Shown in pieces: positions 1 through 10,900 of a DNA stretch of 64,000 nt. Made by a program: the position numbers and the translations under genes. Source of the stretch: Agrypnia vestita. Lineage: Eukaryota; Arthropoda; Insecta; Trichoptera; Phryganeidae. How positions within the stretch are numbered: the first letter of the stretch is position 1; the number at the start of each line of letters is the position of its first letter. The notes under the pieces were generated by a model. It did no database searches and was not told the origin of the DNA. It was given only the letters and a program-made list of their open reading frames with translations. The stretch is from the NCBI GenBank assembly GCA_016648135.1, contig JADDOH010000325.1:62001-126000 (forward strand), given 5' to 3'.

Positions 1-121
1 CTCGACATGTCGCGGAGGTAGAAGCGTCCGTGTCTATCCTAAAGAAGAACTATTGATTAAAGAAAAGCATATTACGTTGTGTTATGGTTTAGTGGCAAAG
101 CAGTCATGGGAGCGTTAAATA

Positions 122-695
122 GCAATCCAGCTAATCGCAAAAATGCAGTCGTTGCATCTACTTTAGTGTCATTACATTGTTTCAGAAACATGTAACGTGC
201 CAAATTCCCCAGAATATGATCTTTTTTTCGATTATATGATGATATTGATGATTTGGCTGCTCCCCATGAAGACTCAATAGAATTTGTATGAGCACCTGTT
301 TCCGGATCTTTAAACGTCAGTGAAAGACTCACCTTCAGATCCTTCACCACTCAAGCAATTGTATGCTTTCCAATAATTTGATATTATCGTACTACCTTTT
401 TCAATATATTCTTCTATAATCGGTAAAAGCGTATCGCGTCCTCTAATAAAAATTAATTCAATATAATAATTTGACTAAATATAATTTTAAAACAATTAAA
501 TATTGTATCAAATGATTTCACTCACTAATTTTCAAAAACCCATTGTCCTTCAACCATTTTACCCTTATGATATTTTTTTTTCCCAAATTTTGACTCGTCG
601 ATCTCCACAATTTTCCCTTCTCCACCAATATTAGTTTTATTAATAATAAATTAATCTAAAACTACTTCCCTACAAAAAGATGACCAATCCGACCG
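122..695 (-). pseudogene. Merlin (IS1016/ISXO2-like) transposase fragment, copy 1
   Basis: The - strand encodes hallmarks of the ISXO2/IS1595-type DDE domain used by Merlin transposons. In protein order these are WSSFCREV, then KIVEIDESKFGKKKYHKG (containing the first catalytic Asp), then after an AT-rich intron-like gap RGRDTLLPIIEEYI, then FKDPETGAHTNSIESSW. The copy is broken. An in-frame TAA follows VVLD, the frame changes near NCLSGEG, and part of the GGYERGTG segment is deleted. Its C-terminal part is truncated at 122, where the frame runs on into unrelated sequence. It is non-functional. The family call rests on recognised motifs. Confidence 0.85.
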
Positions 696-1470
696 TATAT
701 TTAGAAATTTCTAACTGACGCATGCATGTAAGGGTTATTCGAATGAAATGCTGAAAAGATGTTTGAAATGGTAGAAGTACGGGCCGATAAGGAGAAATAA
801 TCACCCATTCAGAATAAAACACATCTTCATCATCCAATTCCTCTTCATCATCCAATTGACCTTCATCTGTAGGTCTTGCAGAAAGTGGATTGTATGTCAA
901 TCCAGCTAATCGCAAAAATGCAGTCGTTGCATCTACTTTAGTGTCATTACATTGTTTCAGAAACATGTAACGTGCTAAATTTCCAAGAATATGATCCTTT
1001 TTTCGATTATATGATGATATTGATGATTTAGCTGCTCTCCATGAAGACTCAATAGAATTTGTATGTGCACCTGTTTCCGGATCTTTAAACGTCAGTGAAT
1101 GACTCACCTTCAGATCCTTCACCACTCAAGCAATTGTATGCTTTCCAATAATTTGATATTATCGTACTACCTTTTTCAATATATTCTTCTATAATCGGTA
1201 AAAGCGTATCGCGTCCTCTAATAAAAATTAATTCAATATAATAATTTGACTAAATATAATTTTAAAACAATTAAATATTGTATCAAATGATTTCACTCAC
1301 TAATTTTCAAAAACCCACTGTCCTTCAACCATTTTACCCTTATGATATTTTCTTTTCCCAAATTTTGACTCGTCGATCTCCACAATTTTCCCCTCTCCAC
1401 CAATATTAGTTTTATTAATAATAAATTAATCTAAAACTACCTCCCTACAAAAAGATGACCAATCCGACCG
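696..1470 (-). pseudogene. Merlin transposase fragment, copy 2
   Basis: This unit is nearly identical to its neighbours. The open stretch ending at 1125 covers the DPETGAHTNSIESSW block and a C-terminal acidic segment (DDEEELDDED). The upstream block with VEIDESKFGKKKYHKG lies near 1320-1425. It shares with copy 1 the internal deletion after the QWVF motif, and with both copies the TAA stop before the catalytic block. No intact transposase can be read. Confidence 0.85.
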
Positions 1471-2277
1471 TATATTTAGAAATTTCTAACTGACGCATGC
1501 ATGTAAGGGTTATTCGAATGAAATGCTGAAAAGATGTTTGAAATGGTAGAAGTACGGGCCGATAAGGAGAAATAATCACCCATTCAGAATAAAACACATC
1601 TTCATCATCCAATTCCTCTTTATCATCCAATTGACCTTCATCTGTAGGTCTTGCAGAAAGTGGATTGTATATCAATCCAGCTAATCGCAAAAATGCAGTC
1701 GTTGCATCTACTTTAGTGTCATTACATTGTTTCAGAAACATGTAACGTGCTAAATTTCCCAGAATATGATCCTTTTTTCGATTATATGATGATATTGATG
1801 ATTTAGCTGCTCTCCATGAAGACTCAATAGAATTTGTGTGTGCACCTGTTCCCGGATCTTTAAACATCAGTGAATGACTCACCTTCAGATCCTTCACCAC
1901 TCAAGCAATTGTATGCTTTCCAATAATTTGATATTATCGTACTACCTTTTTCAATATACTCTTCTATAATCGGTAAAAGCGTAGCGCGTCCTCTAAAAAA
2001 AAATTAATTTAATATAATAATTTAACTAAATATAATTTTAAAACAATTATATATTGTTTCAAATGATTTCACTCACCAATTTTCAACACAAACTATGAAA
2101 ACTCTGCCCGTTCCACGTTCGTATCCCCCAAAAACCCATTGTCCTTCAACCCTTTTACCCTTATGATATTTTTTTTTTCCCAAATTTTGACTCATCGATC
2201 TCCACAATTCTCCCATGTCCACCAATTTTAGTTTTATTAATAATAAATTAATCTAAAACTACCTCCCTACAAAAGAT
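1471..2277 (-). pseudogene. Merlin transposase fragment, copy 3 (least deleted)
   Basis: This copy retains about 44 bp (roughly 2098-2141) missing from copies 1 and 2. The retained part encodes the conserved GGYERGTGRVFIVCVEN segment after QWVF, directly followed by a good splice-donor-like gtgagt. The AT-rich gap ends with an acceptor-like tttttag before the RGR block. Merlin proteins normally run from one block to the next, so the gap looks like a genuine intron. The TAA after VVLD is present here too. This copy is therefore closest to the ancestral unit. Confidence 0.85.
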
Positions 2278-2985
2278 GCCGATAAGGTTGCCGCCCTTCA
2301 CCCTTTACTCTCACTTCCGTTCTTTTCGTGCCGTGGGGACTTCGTGCATGGATACGCCCGTTTCAAAGAAACTCCTCGAAACTGTATAACAGTTTCGGAC
2401 CTACTGACACGCTCCCGCAGTCTCCAGGCAAGAAGTTGGAAGAGAGGAAAGAGTAGAGTGAATATTTTCTCGCCCTTAGCTCAGTTCGAGAGTATTGCTC
2501 TACAAGATCTCAGATTGCGGTCGGGTTCTCTGTACTTTTTCTCTACTACAGGTCGTGGTGCTGTTTTCAAGGAAAAAGGAAACAAGATATCTGGTATGCT
2601 GTAATTAAAATTAGTTTATTCAAAAATAGTTCAAAGTTATGATTTAGAATTTGGTTAGAAATTGTACAAATTACAGAAATGTGAACACACTTAGACAACA
2701 ATGAAATTTATTAGAAATTATATCATGACGAAGAAAGATAGGTAATTTATTTGTTAATAAAATGTGGATTCTCTTCACTCTATGAGCTATAATTAATAGA
2801 TTAACCAGATGTTTAGAAGGCAATAAAATATCCTCTGGTCGTAAAAAGGGTTATTGTTATTATCAATTAAATCGGTAAGATGAATACACGTAGGTATTTA
2901 ACTAATATGAAAATTACACAAAAAGCTGGTAGGTAATTATTGTAATTTTAAGAATATTGAAATAAACAGAGGAAATAGCTGTATT
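2278..2985. other. No gene recognised; AT-rich, partly repeat-derived
   Basis: An 86-codon + strand frame at 2344-2604 has no recognisable domain. From about 2790 to 2975 the sequence resembles 5530-5840 (shared phrases around ccagatgt, gtaggtaatta and attgaaataaacagag), so it is probably repeat-derived. Confidence 0.5.
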
Positions 2986-4087
2986 ATTGTGGGCGGACAA
3001 CGTATAAATAGTTATCTATATAGTATTTAAATAATGTGTGCCTAATGCAAGTTTATCTTGAAATTTGTTAACCAATGTATTCCAGATTATATTATAGGTA
3101 TCACCAGTAGGCACAATGCCTGCTGTGATCTTTAGCGCATCATACGTAAGTTTACCAATTAGGTATTGTACGCGCTGCGAGACCGTCAAGTTATTATTAT
3201 GGTGTATATTTGAAACCGGGTAATTCGATCGGTGGCAGGTTAATGACGCGTCTTTCATTCGAATCACGCGAATTGATATTTGTTCTCGATGAAGACTGAA
3301 TGATGTTATTACGACAACGTTTTACACGGACATATAAGTCGTCAAACGCATCTAACGGCTGAAAATCCGGTTTGGATCCTGGTTTTCTTCTTAAAGAAAA
3401 ATCGTTAATTTCATATAAAATAACTTCAAACTGATTTCGCGTATCCTCTAGTATTTCGGTCCGAGCCATGAAGTCTTCGTTCAGCCTAGATTCTAAATTT
3501 GTAATATTACTAGGCAATTAAAACAGTTCATTCATCCGTGAGAATAATCGATCTCTTTTTGCGGTAAATAGGACGAATCATCTGATTGTATCTTAAATAA
3601 TTTTAAGAAATAATATAATCAATTAAATTAAAATTACTTTTCAGCCGACCCTCATCTACAATGTATTTCAATATATAACTCTAAATAACTCTTAAATAAT
3701 AATAAATATTATTTACCAGTTTTAATAAATTATGAATTTAAAGTAGCTCCAATTACGAAACTTAGATATGGGTAGGTACCTGAATATGTATTCTAATAAT
3801 TTTCGTATAAAACGTAACCAATCATATGTGTGATATATGATTATAAGTATTTATGTTAGATTTGAAGGAACAATTCTCAAGAAGAACGATCAATATGTTA
3901 TGATTATGATATAATTATTTAAGCATTTAAAAATGTTCCGCTAGGAACAATCCGCTCGAATTAGGACCAATGTATTTGGTTTATGATATAATTATATTTA
4001 TGTAAGTATTTAAAAATGCTCGAAATAATCCGTCTCGAAGAAGGACCAATGTATCATTGTGGGCGGACAACGTATAAATAGTTATCT
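2986..4087. repeat. 32-bp direct repeats bracketing a BEL/Pao remnant
   Basis: An identical 32-bp sequence containing gggcggacaa followed by cgtataaatagttatct occurs at 2986-3017 and 4056-4087. The interval contains the Pao gag fragment at 3016-3517. The sequence flanking each copy differs. They could be remnants of short LTR ends or a duplicated target. Identity over 32 bp makes chance unlikely. Confidence 0.6.
3016..3517 (-). pseudogene. BEL/Pao retrotransposon gag-pol fragment (DUF1759-like)
   Basis: Two overlapping - strand frames (3197-3517, then 3016-3267) read as one frameshifted protein. The first ends in INLPPIELPGF, the typical 'LPxIELPxF' lead-in of the DUF1759 region of BEL/Pao polyproteins. 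The second supplies VQYLIGKLTYDALKITAGI, TGDTYNIIWNTLVNKF and H-LNTI, matching the pattern that follows in the family. The expected W-x-F-x-x-x-F stretch between them is missing, which indicates a deletion as well as a frameshift. No LTR pair was identified with confidence. Confidence 0.75.
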
Positions 4088-4409
4088 GCCGGCTGAACTT
4101 AATATTCGATTATAGTAATGCCTATCAAGATGACGATGCAGAAAATATCAAATTACGTTTTCTCCCTGAAGAACACATGTGAGTCAACCAAAATCAAGCC
4201 ACAAGATAACCACTAACCTGTGATATATTATTTATCCTCTGGGCAGTTGGGCCGTCCTTGTTTCTGCATCTACATCGTCGCTTGCAGACGGATGGAGGCC
4301 AACAAATAGCACCAAATTTCTGTACTGTGATATATTATTTATCCTCTAGGCAGATGTCTTGAGAGTTTTGAAACTCCACGTCACAAAATAACACACGGAG
4401 ATAAATATA

Positions 4410-5114
4410 CAGGGTTATTTGTAAAACATTAATAACCTGGCAGGACTATACTCCTGCCTTGATTATGAGTCGAAAATGTTCAAGCTATCATGACCTAATA
4501 TTAATAGTTATGGAGATGTGCGACATCAAGATTTGCATTTTTTTTCAATATTTCTGACTTATTCTTTATAAAACGTTGGACTATCATTATAATAACTTAT
4601 ATCAATTACGAAAAATTAATTCGTTACAATACAAGTTAAATAAAATGATTAAAACCCTGAAAAAATTCAAATTGGAATGTTTTCTAATTGGAATTCGAAG
4701 GTTTTTATTTTTTACTCGACTTGTATTAAAGAGAATGAATTTTTCATACTCGATTACTGTAATGATAGTCCAACGTTTTACAATTTTTTTTATTTTATTT
4801 TTTTTATTTAAAAAGTAATGGAAACCTAAGATGTTTATAGGTAACATTTTTACATGATTCAATATATGAAAATATAATAATATAATTTAGATACTAAGTA
4901 ATTTTTTTATAGTTGGCCGAGTTTTAATATTTTTGTCACATCTGTTTTGAATTTGTCAGTGGTCAGAAATATTGAAAAAAAAATGCAAACTTTGATGTCT
5001 CATCTCTCCATAACTATTGATCATGGTTGGTCATGATAGCTTTAACATTTTCGACTCATAATCAAGGCAGGAGTATAGTCCTGCGAGGTTATTAATGTTT
5101 TGCAAATAACCCTG
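4410..5114. mobile_element. Palindromic MITE family A, copy 1 (TA-flanked)
   Basis: The element starts cagggttattt at 4410 and ends aaataaccctg at 5114, flanked by TA on both sides as for Tc1/mariner-type elements. The two arms are inverted copies over most of their length (for example, gattatgagtcgaaaatgtt on the left is found inverted near 5045-5065). A LINE tail (4784-4966) interrupts the right arm. Relatives occur at 28321, 32701, about 34160, 57490 and 60650. No transposase is encoded. Confidence 0.8.
4784..4966 (-). mobile_element. 5'-truncated LINE tail inserted in MITE A
   Basis: This segment matches the 3' end of the large LINE at 23.8-26.6 kb (compare 23794-23968): the same phrases ggaaacctaa, ggtaacat, tttacatgattcaa, ggccgagttttaatattttt and gtcagtggtcag appear in the same order. 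It begins inside the coding C-terminus and ends in a T/A-rich tail, as expected of a 5'-truncated LINE copy. It splits the right arm of the palindromic element, so it inserted later. Confidence 0.8.
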
Positions 5115-5530
5115 TATATACGGAGAACAATATGATTCCAAAGAAATACGAATCTATTATTATATCCATTCGCAATGCGAAAAAAAGGACACATTCCGTT
5201 AGAAGGAGAAAAAAGCGAGAGCAATTGTTTCAATGTTTTTTAAAATATGTTTTTGTGTTCTCGCGCCGCAAGCAGAGACCAACGACATCTAGCGTCGAGT
5301 TTTTAGCTTCACAGAAGCAGTGGCACTTTTGACCTATATTGGAAAATCAAATATGCCTTCAGGAAAGATATTATAGATGTTAAATATATTAATATAGATA
5401 TTAGATCAATCATCATTTTGAGAGGTATATTTATTTATTATCTCGCCTAACCAATAGCTATTTTTTGTCAATTATAGAATGATAAACAAGATTGGGTAAA
5501 TAAATAATTTGCAATATGCTCACAATAGTA

Positions 5531-5745
5531 TGATAATTATTAAAATAAACCAGATGTAAGCAGGCAATAATAAAAGATTGATTTTCAAATAAGTAGGTAT
5601 TAGTTTGAAATCAAGATTATTGAAATAAAAGAAGGAATAGATAATATTTTCACAATAAAAATGATAATTATTAAAATAAACCAGATGTAAGAAGGCATTA
5701 TTAAAGATTGATTTTCAAATAAGTAGGTATTTAGTTTTTTTGCAA
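5531..5745. repeat. 131-bp tandem duplication
   Basis: The phrase tgataattattaaaataaac plus the following ccagatgtaag recurs 131 bp apart (5531 and 5662). Each is followed by an aggca-tta segment and agattgattttcaaataagtaggtat. The copies differ by small indels. It is related to AT-rich sequence near 2790-2990. Non-coding. Confidence 0.7.
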
Positions 5746-5879
5746 ATTATAGAAATGTGACGATAGTAAGAAACCAGTAGGTAATTATGTCTGAAATAAG
5801 ATTATTGAAATAAACAGAGAAGATAGGTATTTATTGCAAGTTATAATGATGAAAGAAAATAGGTAATTTAATTGTAAAT

Positions 5880-6370
5880 AAAAGTTTGGATTATCTTTAC
5901 TTTGGATGTAAACAGCTAGCTTGTCTTAAAGGATTTTAGAAGTATAACACACCAGTTGAAAATCTTACTATAGAGAAACTAACAGTAATTAATACACAGG
6001 ACTTACATCGAGAAGTTCACAAGATTGCAAGGAGGAAGAGACGGTGTAGGAAGAGGATACAGCATTCGTAGTGGCGATGACCGACGGGCGATACGTTTAT
6101 TCCTGACGGAGTGAAAGTGCAGGAAGATGTGTCCATAGGCGAGAGGAAGGCCCCAGAGAAGTCATGGGTATTCCTTGATGTTAGAGAAGAGGAGGATAGT
6201 ATGCCAAATAACGTGAAACGGAGCTTGCGGTAACTGGAGAGGGGAGATAATGTAATTGATCTTTATTCTTCTTTATTTAAAGCACTTCCAGATTGAAATT
6301 ATAGTTTGGTAGAGAGTTTGTAAGGATGCAACGGAAGAATTTGATTTGCTTATTAGTTTGTGCATTTAAA
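5880..6370. other. No gene recognised
   Basis: A moderately GC-rich patch at about 6010-6240 stands out from AT-rich surroundings. No open frame above background and no recognised repeat was seen in it. Confidence 0.4.
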
Positions 6371-6377
6371 AAATTAA

Positions 6378-6592
6378 CGATGCTCTAGTTTTTATGAAAC
6401 AATTATTATTATTATTATGGAAGTCGGTTCGATACACTAGAATTTATAAATGTTTTATATTCGTTAAACACTTTCCAAGATGATCTAGCTTGTATGAAAC
6501 AACTGTTATAATTATTCTGATGAAAGTCGGTTCGATACACTAGAATTTATAAATGTTTTATGTTCGTTCAGCACTTTTCACTTGTAGTTAAT
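6378..6592. repeat. 113-bp tandem duplication
   Basis: Two copies of a segment containing aagtcggttcgatacactag and aatttataaatgttttat lie 113 bp apart (anchors at 6421 and 6534). Each is preceded by a (t)atgaaacaa-tt phrase. Diverged by substitutions and a short ATT-run difference. Confidence 0.75.
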
Positions 6593-6879
6593 TTGGGGAA
6601 AACGGTCGATCTTTCGTTATTATCACATTTCGACAAGATGAGTTTAACTGATACACTTTTACAGGAGATATATTTATACTTTATACAGTGAAATTATTGT
6701 CACTTCAAATGAAGAAGGCTTCTACAAGTACTTGTACAAGGGTACAAAAATTTTGCGAGTTCTTATTAAGCGAGCCATTCACTATCCTACATGACGGTCC
6801 GCCGACCAGTATGGTGAATGGTCTGCTTTATATTTCTTTATCTATGATTCAAATACTTATCCATAGATACGTGTAAAAA

Positions 6880-7072
6880 TTCATTTTTTTTTTTATAAAT
6901 AGAGATGTGAACACGGAATTCGTGTCACATCAATATTCTTACTATTTTAAAATTAAGCTAAACGCTTGTGCTATGAAAATAGGACTAACTTGCTTGTCTG
7001 GAGTGAGATTCGAACCTGCGACCTTTGGATCACGAGGCGAGAGTCCTAGCCACAAGACCAACAAGCTACTGA
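6880..7072 (-). mobile_element. tRNA-headed SINE, copy 1
   Basis: On the - strand the element starts with a tRNA-like head (7072 to about 6993) carrying an A-box-like tggtcttgtggctagga and a B-box ggttcgaatct. A body follows that includes gtaagaatattgatgtgacac and ccgtgttcacatctc, ending in an A-rich tail near 6880. The anticodon stem is not complementary, so this is not a working tRNA. The same head and body occur at 13311 (+) and 54090 (-), and the head alone at 38903 (-). Confidence 0.8.
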
Positions 7073-8420
7073 GTTTAAATGACTGATTTGTCAAACATAT
7101 CAGGCGAATTATTACGATTTTTTAAATTGTAATTACTCGTTTAATATTTACGATCGGGGTTATTTTATGACATTTTTGGAATCAGGACACTCAATTATTC
7201 CAGAAAATGTGTTAATATTAAAAATAGCTCCCAACCCCATATTGTACAGTACACCCATTTAATTAGAAATCATTACTTATAACTATATATTAGGCATTCT
7301 TGTTATATTTTCTTGCATTTATCGTAATGTAGTTCTGTAGAAAGTACCTCTCACACAAATATAACTTTAGAAGTCAAAGTGTTTTAAATGTTTTTCAACA
7401 ATTTAATTCGAAAGCAATCATCCATTGTACATCATGACACAATAGGAAAAAAACAAAATGCATTCTTTATTTAATTTAAAGAACTTCATTCGAATTTAGA
7501 GCTTTGTTGGTTTATGATGAAATGGAATGATGTTGTTGAATGAGTGATAGTTGTTCCGCGGTAGACGCTCTCCCATCATACTGGTATGTATTTTGGCACA
7601 GGGTCCAACAGAGTTTGTAACTATTTATTTATATGCCCTTAGGGCATAAAATTGGCGAATTTTTAGTTTACAAACATAATAGTTCAATAAACATTGTAAT
7701 TTAAATATGTTAAAATAAAATTAATACAGAGCAATAAAGGAATATCATTAGGTATGCTTTTTCATGTTTAAAATATTATTTTAAATACTTGTAACACAGC
7801 TATAAAACTGCACTGACACTCAGGAACGTACCCAAGGGCTATTTGAGTGGCTATTTAAAAATAATACAAAATTAAAATGTAATATTTTATTTGAAAAATG
7901 TATAGGTATTTGGAATCTCAATAAATAAAAAAATATAAAAATACCAAACTTTAGCGAAAATATTTAAAAATGAAAGTATGCAAAAATTGTATTGAATTAC
8001 TATTATTTTAGAATTTATATACAGTGGAGAGGGGGTAAGACAAAGGAGGAATGTTGTCATCGTTTTAAGCATGATCATCAATCTATTCAAAATTGCAAAA
8101 TTTTGAATAGATTGATGAAGAGAAGGTGATGTGCAAAGGGGGAGGTTTTTACTTTTTTTTCCGCAAGATGCTAATGAGTATACATGCTACATTCACAATG
8201 GATGGAATTATATATATTATTAATTAATATATACATACTTTCAAATGTTATTACAATACCTTCTTAGTTTTTAATTTTTATGACCTAATTTAACGTTTCT
8301 TGTATATATCTTATTTACTTAATCTAATGTTTCTTTGTCTATATCTTACTTATTTAATCTAATGTTTTTCACTAATGATTACATTAACAATATATATATA
8401 TATATACATATATGACAATG
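7073..8420. other. No gene recognised; AT-rich
   Basis: Short frames here are AT-biased and domain-less. A (TA)n run lies at 8393-8410. A perfect 16-bp inverted repeat of ttgcaaaattttgaatagattgat type surrounds 8070-8115. Confidence 0.4.
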
Positions 8421-8424
8421 CCCC

Positions 8425-8465
8425 CCACTTTTAAACATGAGAATAAATTCTCATTTAAAAGTGGG
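8425..8465. other. Long hairpin
   Basis: cccacttttaaa plus tgagaa pairs with ttctcatttaaaagtggg across a TAAA loop, leaving a two-base bulge on the left arm. It lies next to a TA microsatellite. No associated gene. Confidence 0.6.
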
Positions 8466-8609
8466 TAAGCGTGCAATATAAATGTGTATTAATAATTAAT
8501 TTTAATAATAATTATATTATATTGAATACAGCCACTCTAAGTTTTTACATCTACCAAATAAATTTAATAAAAACAAATTAAAATTTAGTTTGAAGAAAGA
8601 TGGCACCTA

Positions 8610-9290
8610 TGTTTTGCGTATGGTTCTAAAGAGTAAGTATGCTGAATTTGGGTCAGATTGGTCAAAAGGTCTAGATTTGTAAAGAAAATATATCAGGGGA
8701 AAGGGGAAAATGTTGCTTGTGCTTTCCGCAGGTTTCTTAATAATAAGTATGCAAACTTTGGATCAAATCGGTCAAACTGTACAGATTTGCATGAAAAAAA
8801 CATCCCTGGGAGGGGGAGGGGTAAAGGGAGAAGGGGAAATGTTGCCTACGTTACCCACCGGGTCCTAAAGAGTAAGTATGCTAAATTTAGGTCAGATTGG
8901 ACAAACGATGTAGATTTGTATAGAGAACAGACAGACAGGACTATAGATATATTATAGTTTTATTGGTAGAGATATTATCTATACCTATAAAACTCAATGT
9001 CTGTCTGTCCGTCTATCTGTTCTCTATACAAATCTACACCGTTTGTCGGATTCAACTCGAATTTTGCAAATTCATGCTTTAGAACCCGCCGGGTAACATA
9101 GGCGAAATTTCCTTCCTTCCCCTTTACCCCTTCCTCACCCCTTGATATATTTTCAATACAAATCTGTACCGTTTAACCGATCTGACCCAAATTTTGTATA
9201 CTTATTCTTTTGGACCAGTCGGGTAATATAGGCGACATTTTCTCCCTCCCCTATACCGACCGATCGGTCTCAAAATTTGGAAACTTTTTC
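8610..9290. mobile_element. Inverted array of ~120-bp units with GACAGACAGAC centre
   Basis: The left half (8610-8945) has three direct, diverged units, each with 'aagtatgc-aa-tttgg-tcag-tcgg-caaa' and 'agatttg' motifs. The right half (8985-9250) has the same units inverted. The centre contains gaacagacagacagg on the left and ctgtctgtccgtctatctgttc on the right. A single unit with the same gacagacagacatt-gacttttatagg end occurs at 19290-19415, inside another element. The 99-codon frame over the left half is a by-product of the repeats. Confidence 0.7.
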
Positions 9291-9382
9291 CCGACGAAAA
9301 AATATGCCACATTTCTTCCCTCCAGCCCAACCTTGATTAAATGGAAACATTATTTTAATTAGAGGCTTTGTATATTATAATA

Positions 9383-9438
9383 AGTACGTAAGCAGTAGAG
9401 TGTAAGAAAAAGTACGTAAGCAGTAGAGTGTAAGAAAA
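9383..9438. repeat. 28-bp tandem duplication
   Basis: agtacgtaagcagtagagtg plus taagaaaa is repeated exactly twice (9383-9410 and 9411-9438). Confidence 0.9.
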
Positions 9439-9835
9439 AATAATTTAAAAGTACAGAAGTAACTAAAAGAGTATAAAATGAATAAATAGATATCTTAATA
9501 ATTGTATCTTGGTATATAGTTATATATAAAAATTCAGAAACTATTAAGTATAAGCCAGAAAAATAGTAAAATAGTGTGAAAGTAAACAGTAGATCAGAAA
9601 AAAACGAGTAGCATGGTAAGCGTAGCAAGATATTTATATTATTGTTTACACGATTTTTTTAATAGTATATTCTTTTTAATTATTTTCTATACGGTGTGTT
9701 GTTTGGCTATATAACAAGATACATGTCGAATAACTATTGTAGTTGCTTTTGGAACGGGTGAGTGTTGTCGTCTTGTGTTAAGACTTTGGTTTATTGTAGT
9801 GTAGATGTATTTATGTGTAAAGCTTCATTCAGCTG

Positions 9836-10900
9836 TTAATTTGTTTGGATGAGGGCACTAATTCCTGATTGTCTTATCTCTCGAATCCAAACTTTAATCT
9901 TATATTTTATGTTGTTCGGATATTTAGGTTGTGGTGTACTCTTCAAAATTTTATTATATAATTTGGTACCTAGATATCTGAAGTTTCTTTGACCATAACT
10001 CGTTCTAGTTCTTGAGAGTTGTAGATTGCTTTTGTTTATGCGTGTTGGTATTGTGTTTTGCGTTTCTTTGAAGTGAGTCTCTTTACGTTTGTGTATGTAG
10101 GCTAAAACAGTTTTTGCGTAGATTTGTCTTGCATCGAAGATATTTAATTTTCGAAAAATCTCATCAGTTCTTAAGGTAATTTGGGATTTTAGTATTATTT
10201 TAATGATAGTTTTTTGGGCTACAATCAAGGGATTGATTGCGGACATTGATGCTCCTCTCCATGCAATTATTCCGTGTTCAATAATGGATTGACATATATA
10301 GCATAGTATGCTGTTTTTAATATATTTATGTCGAGAAAATTGCTAATATTTCTGAAAAATATATATTTTAAAAAAAATTTGTTGGCTGTGAATTCTATGT
10401 GATCATTACATTTGAGATTAGTATCGATAGCAATCAATTTCCAATCAGCCTAGGTATTTGATTTTATCGATGCGATCAATTTCGCGATCAAGCGAAGCAT
10501 TTTCAAATTTACGTCATGGAGGTTGGAGCAGGTGAGGACTTTTATTTTATGTTCGTAATTAGGTTGAGTATTTTCTTTTATAGTTGAAGAGAGACACTTG
10601 GTTTTCGTAGTATTAAGTGTTGGAGTATTTTGGTCAAGCCATTTTTTTGCAATTGATACCTATTTCAGCTTTATTGAATGCTGTTAACCATGAGTCAGCA
10701 CTGAATTGTAATATAGTATCGTCTGCAAAACATATGAAATTTTCATTTGTAATGATGTTGCAAATGTCATTGATATGTATTAAAAACAAAATCGAACATA
10801 ATACGCTTCCCTGTGGTACTCCAAAATTAGTAACAAGAGGTTCGCTTGTAGTATTATTTATTCTCACTTTTTGTTTTCTGTCTCACCAACTGTGACACCA
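9836..10900 (-). pseudogene. Non-LTR retrotransposon (LINE) reverse transcriptase remnant
   Basis: The - strand frame 10634-10867 contains FGVPQGSVLCSILFLIHIND and FADDT, the RT thumb-proximal motif and the YADD-type catalytic box of LINE reverse transcriptases. The downstream frame 9836-10246 has the usual C-terminal pattern of Jockey/CR1-like ORF2 proteins (QKTIIKIIL, IFDARQIYAKTVLAYIH, SRTRTSYGQRNFRYLGTKLYN). Frameshifts between them, and a missing endonuclease, make it a dead 5'-truncated copy. More degenerate RT sequence may continue to about 11158, where a MITE interrupts it. Confidence 0.75.

Larger units (their letters stand above)
122..2277 (-). repeat. Tandem array, three 775-bp units of a Merlin transposon fragment
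   Basis: Three head-to-tail copies of the same segment run from 122 to 2277 with a constant offset of 775 bp: identical landmarks fall at 350, 1125 and 1900. Copy 1 begins abruptly at 122, where the sequence to its left is unrelated. Copy 3 ends at about 2277, where the sequence to its right is unrelated. Each unit carries both transposase coding segments and the intron-like AT-rich stretch between them, so amplification happened at the DNA level rather than through spliced RNA. The units differ by only a few substitutions and one shared deletion (see copy 3). Confidence 0.9.

Noticed and set aside
2344..2604. 86-codon + strand frame with a GC-richer start
   Set aside because: No domain, no splice context, and no similarity to anything recognised.
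8393..8410. (TA)n run as a possible origin or promoter
   Set aside because: Simple microsatellite in AT-rich DNA with no supporting context.
8658..8957. 99-codon Arg/Lys-rich frame
   Set aside because: It is generated by the tandem ~120-bp repeat units and shows their periodicity.
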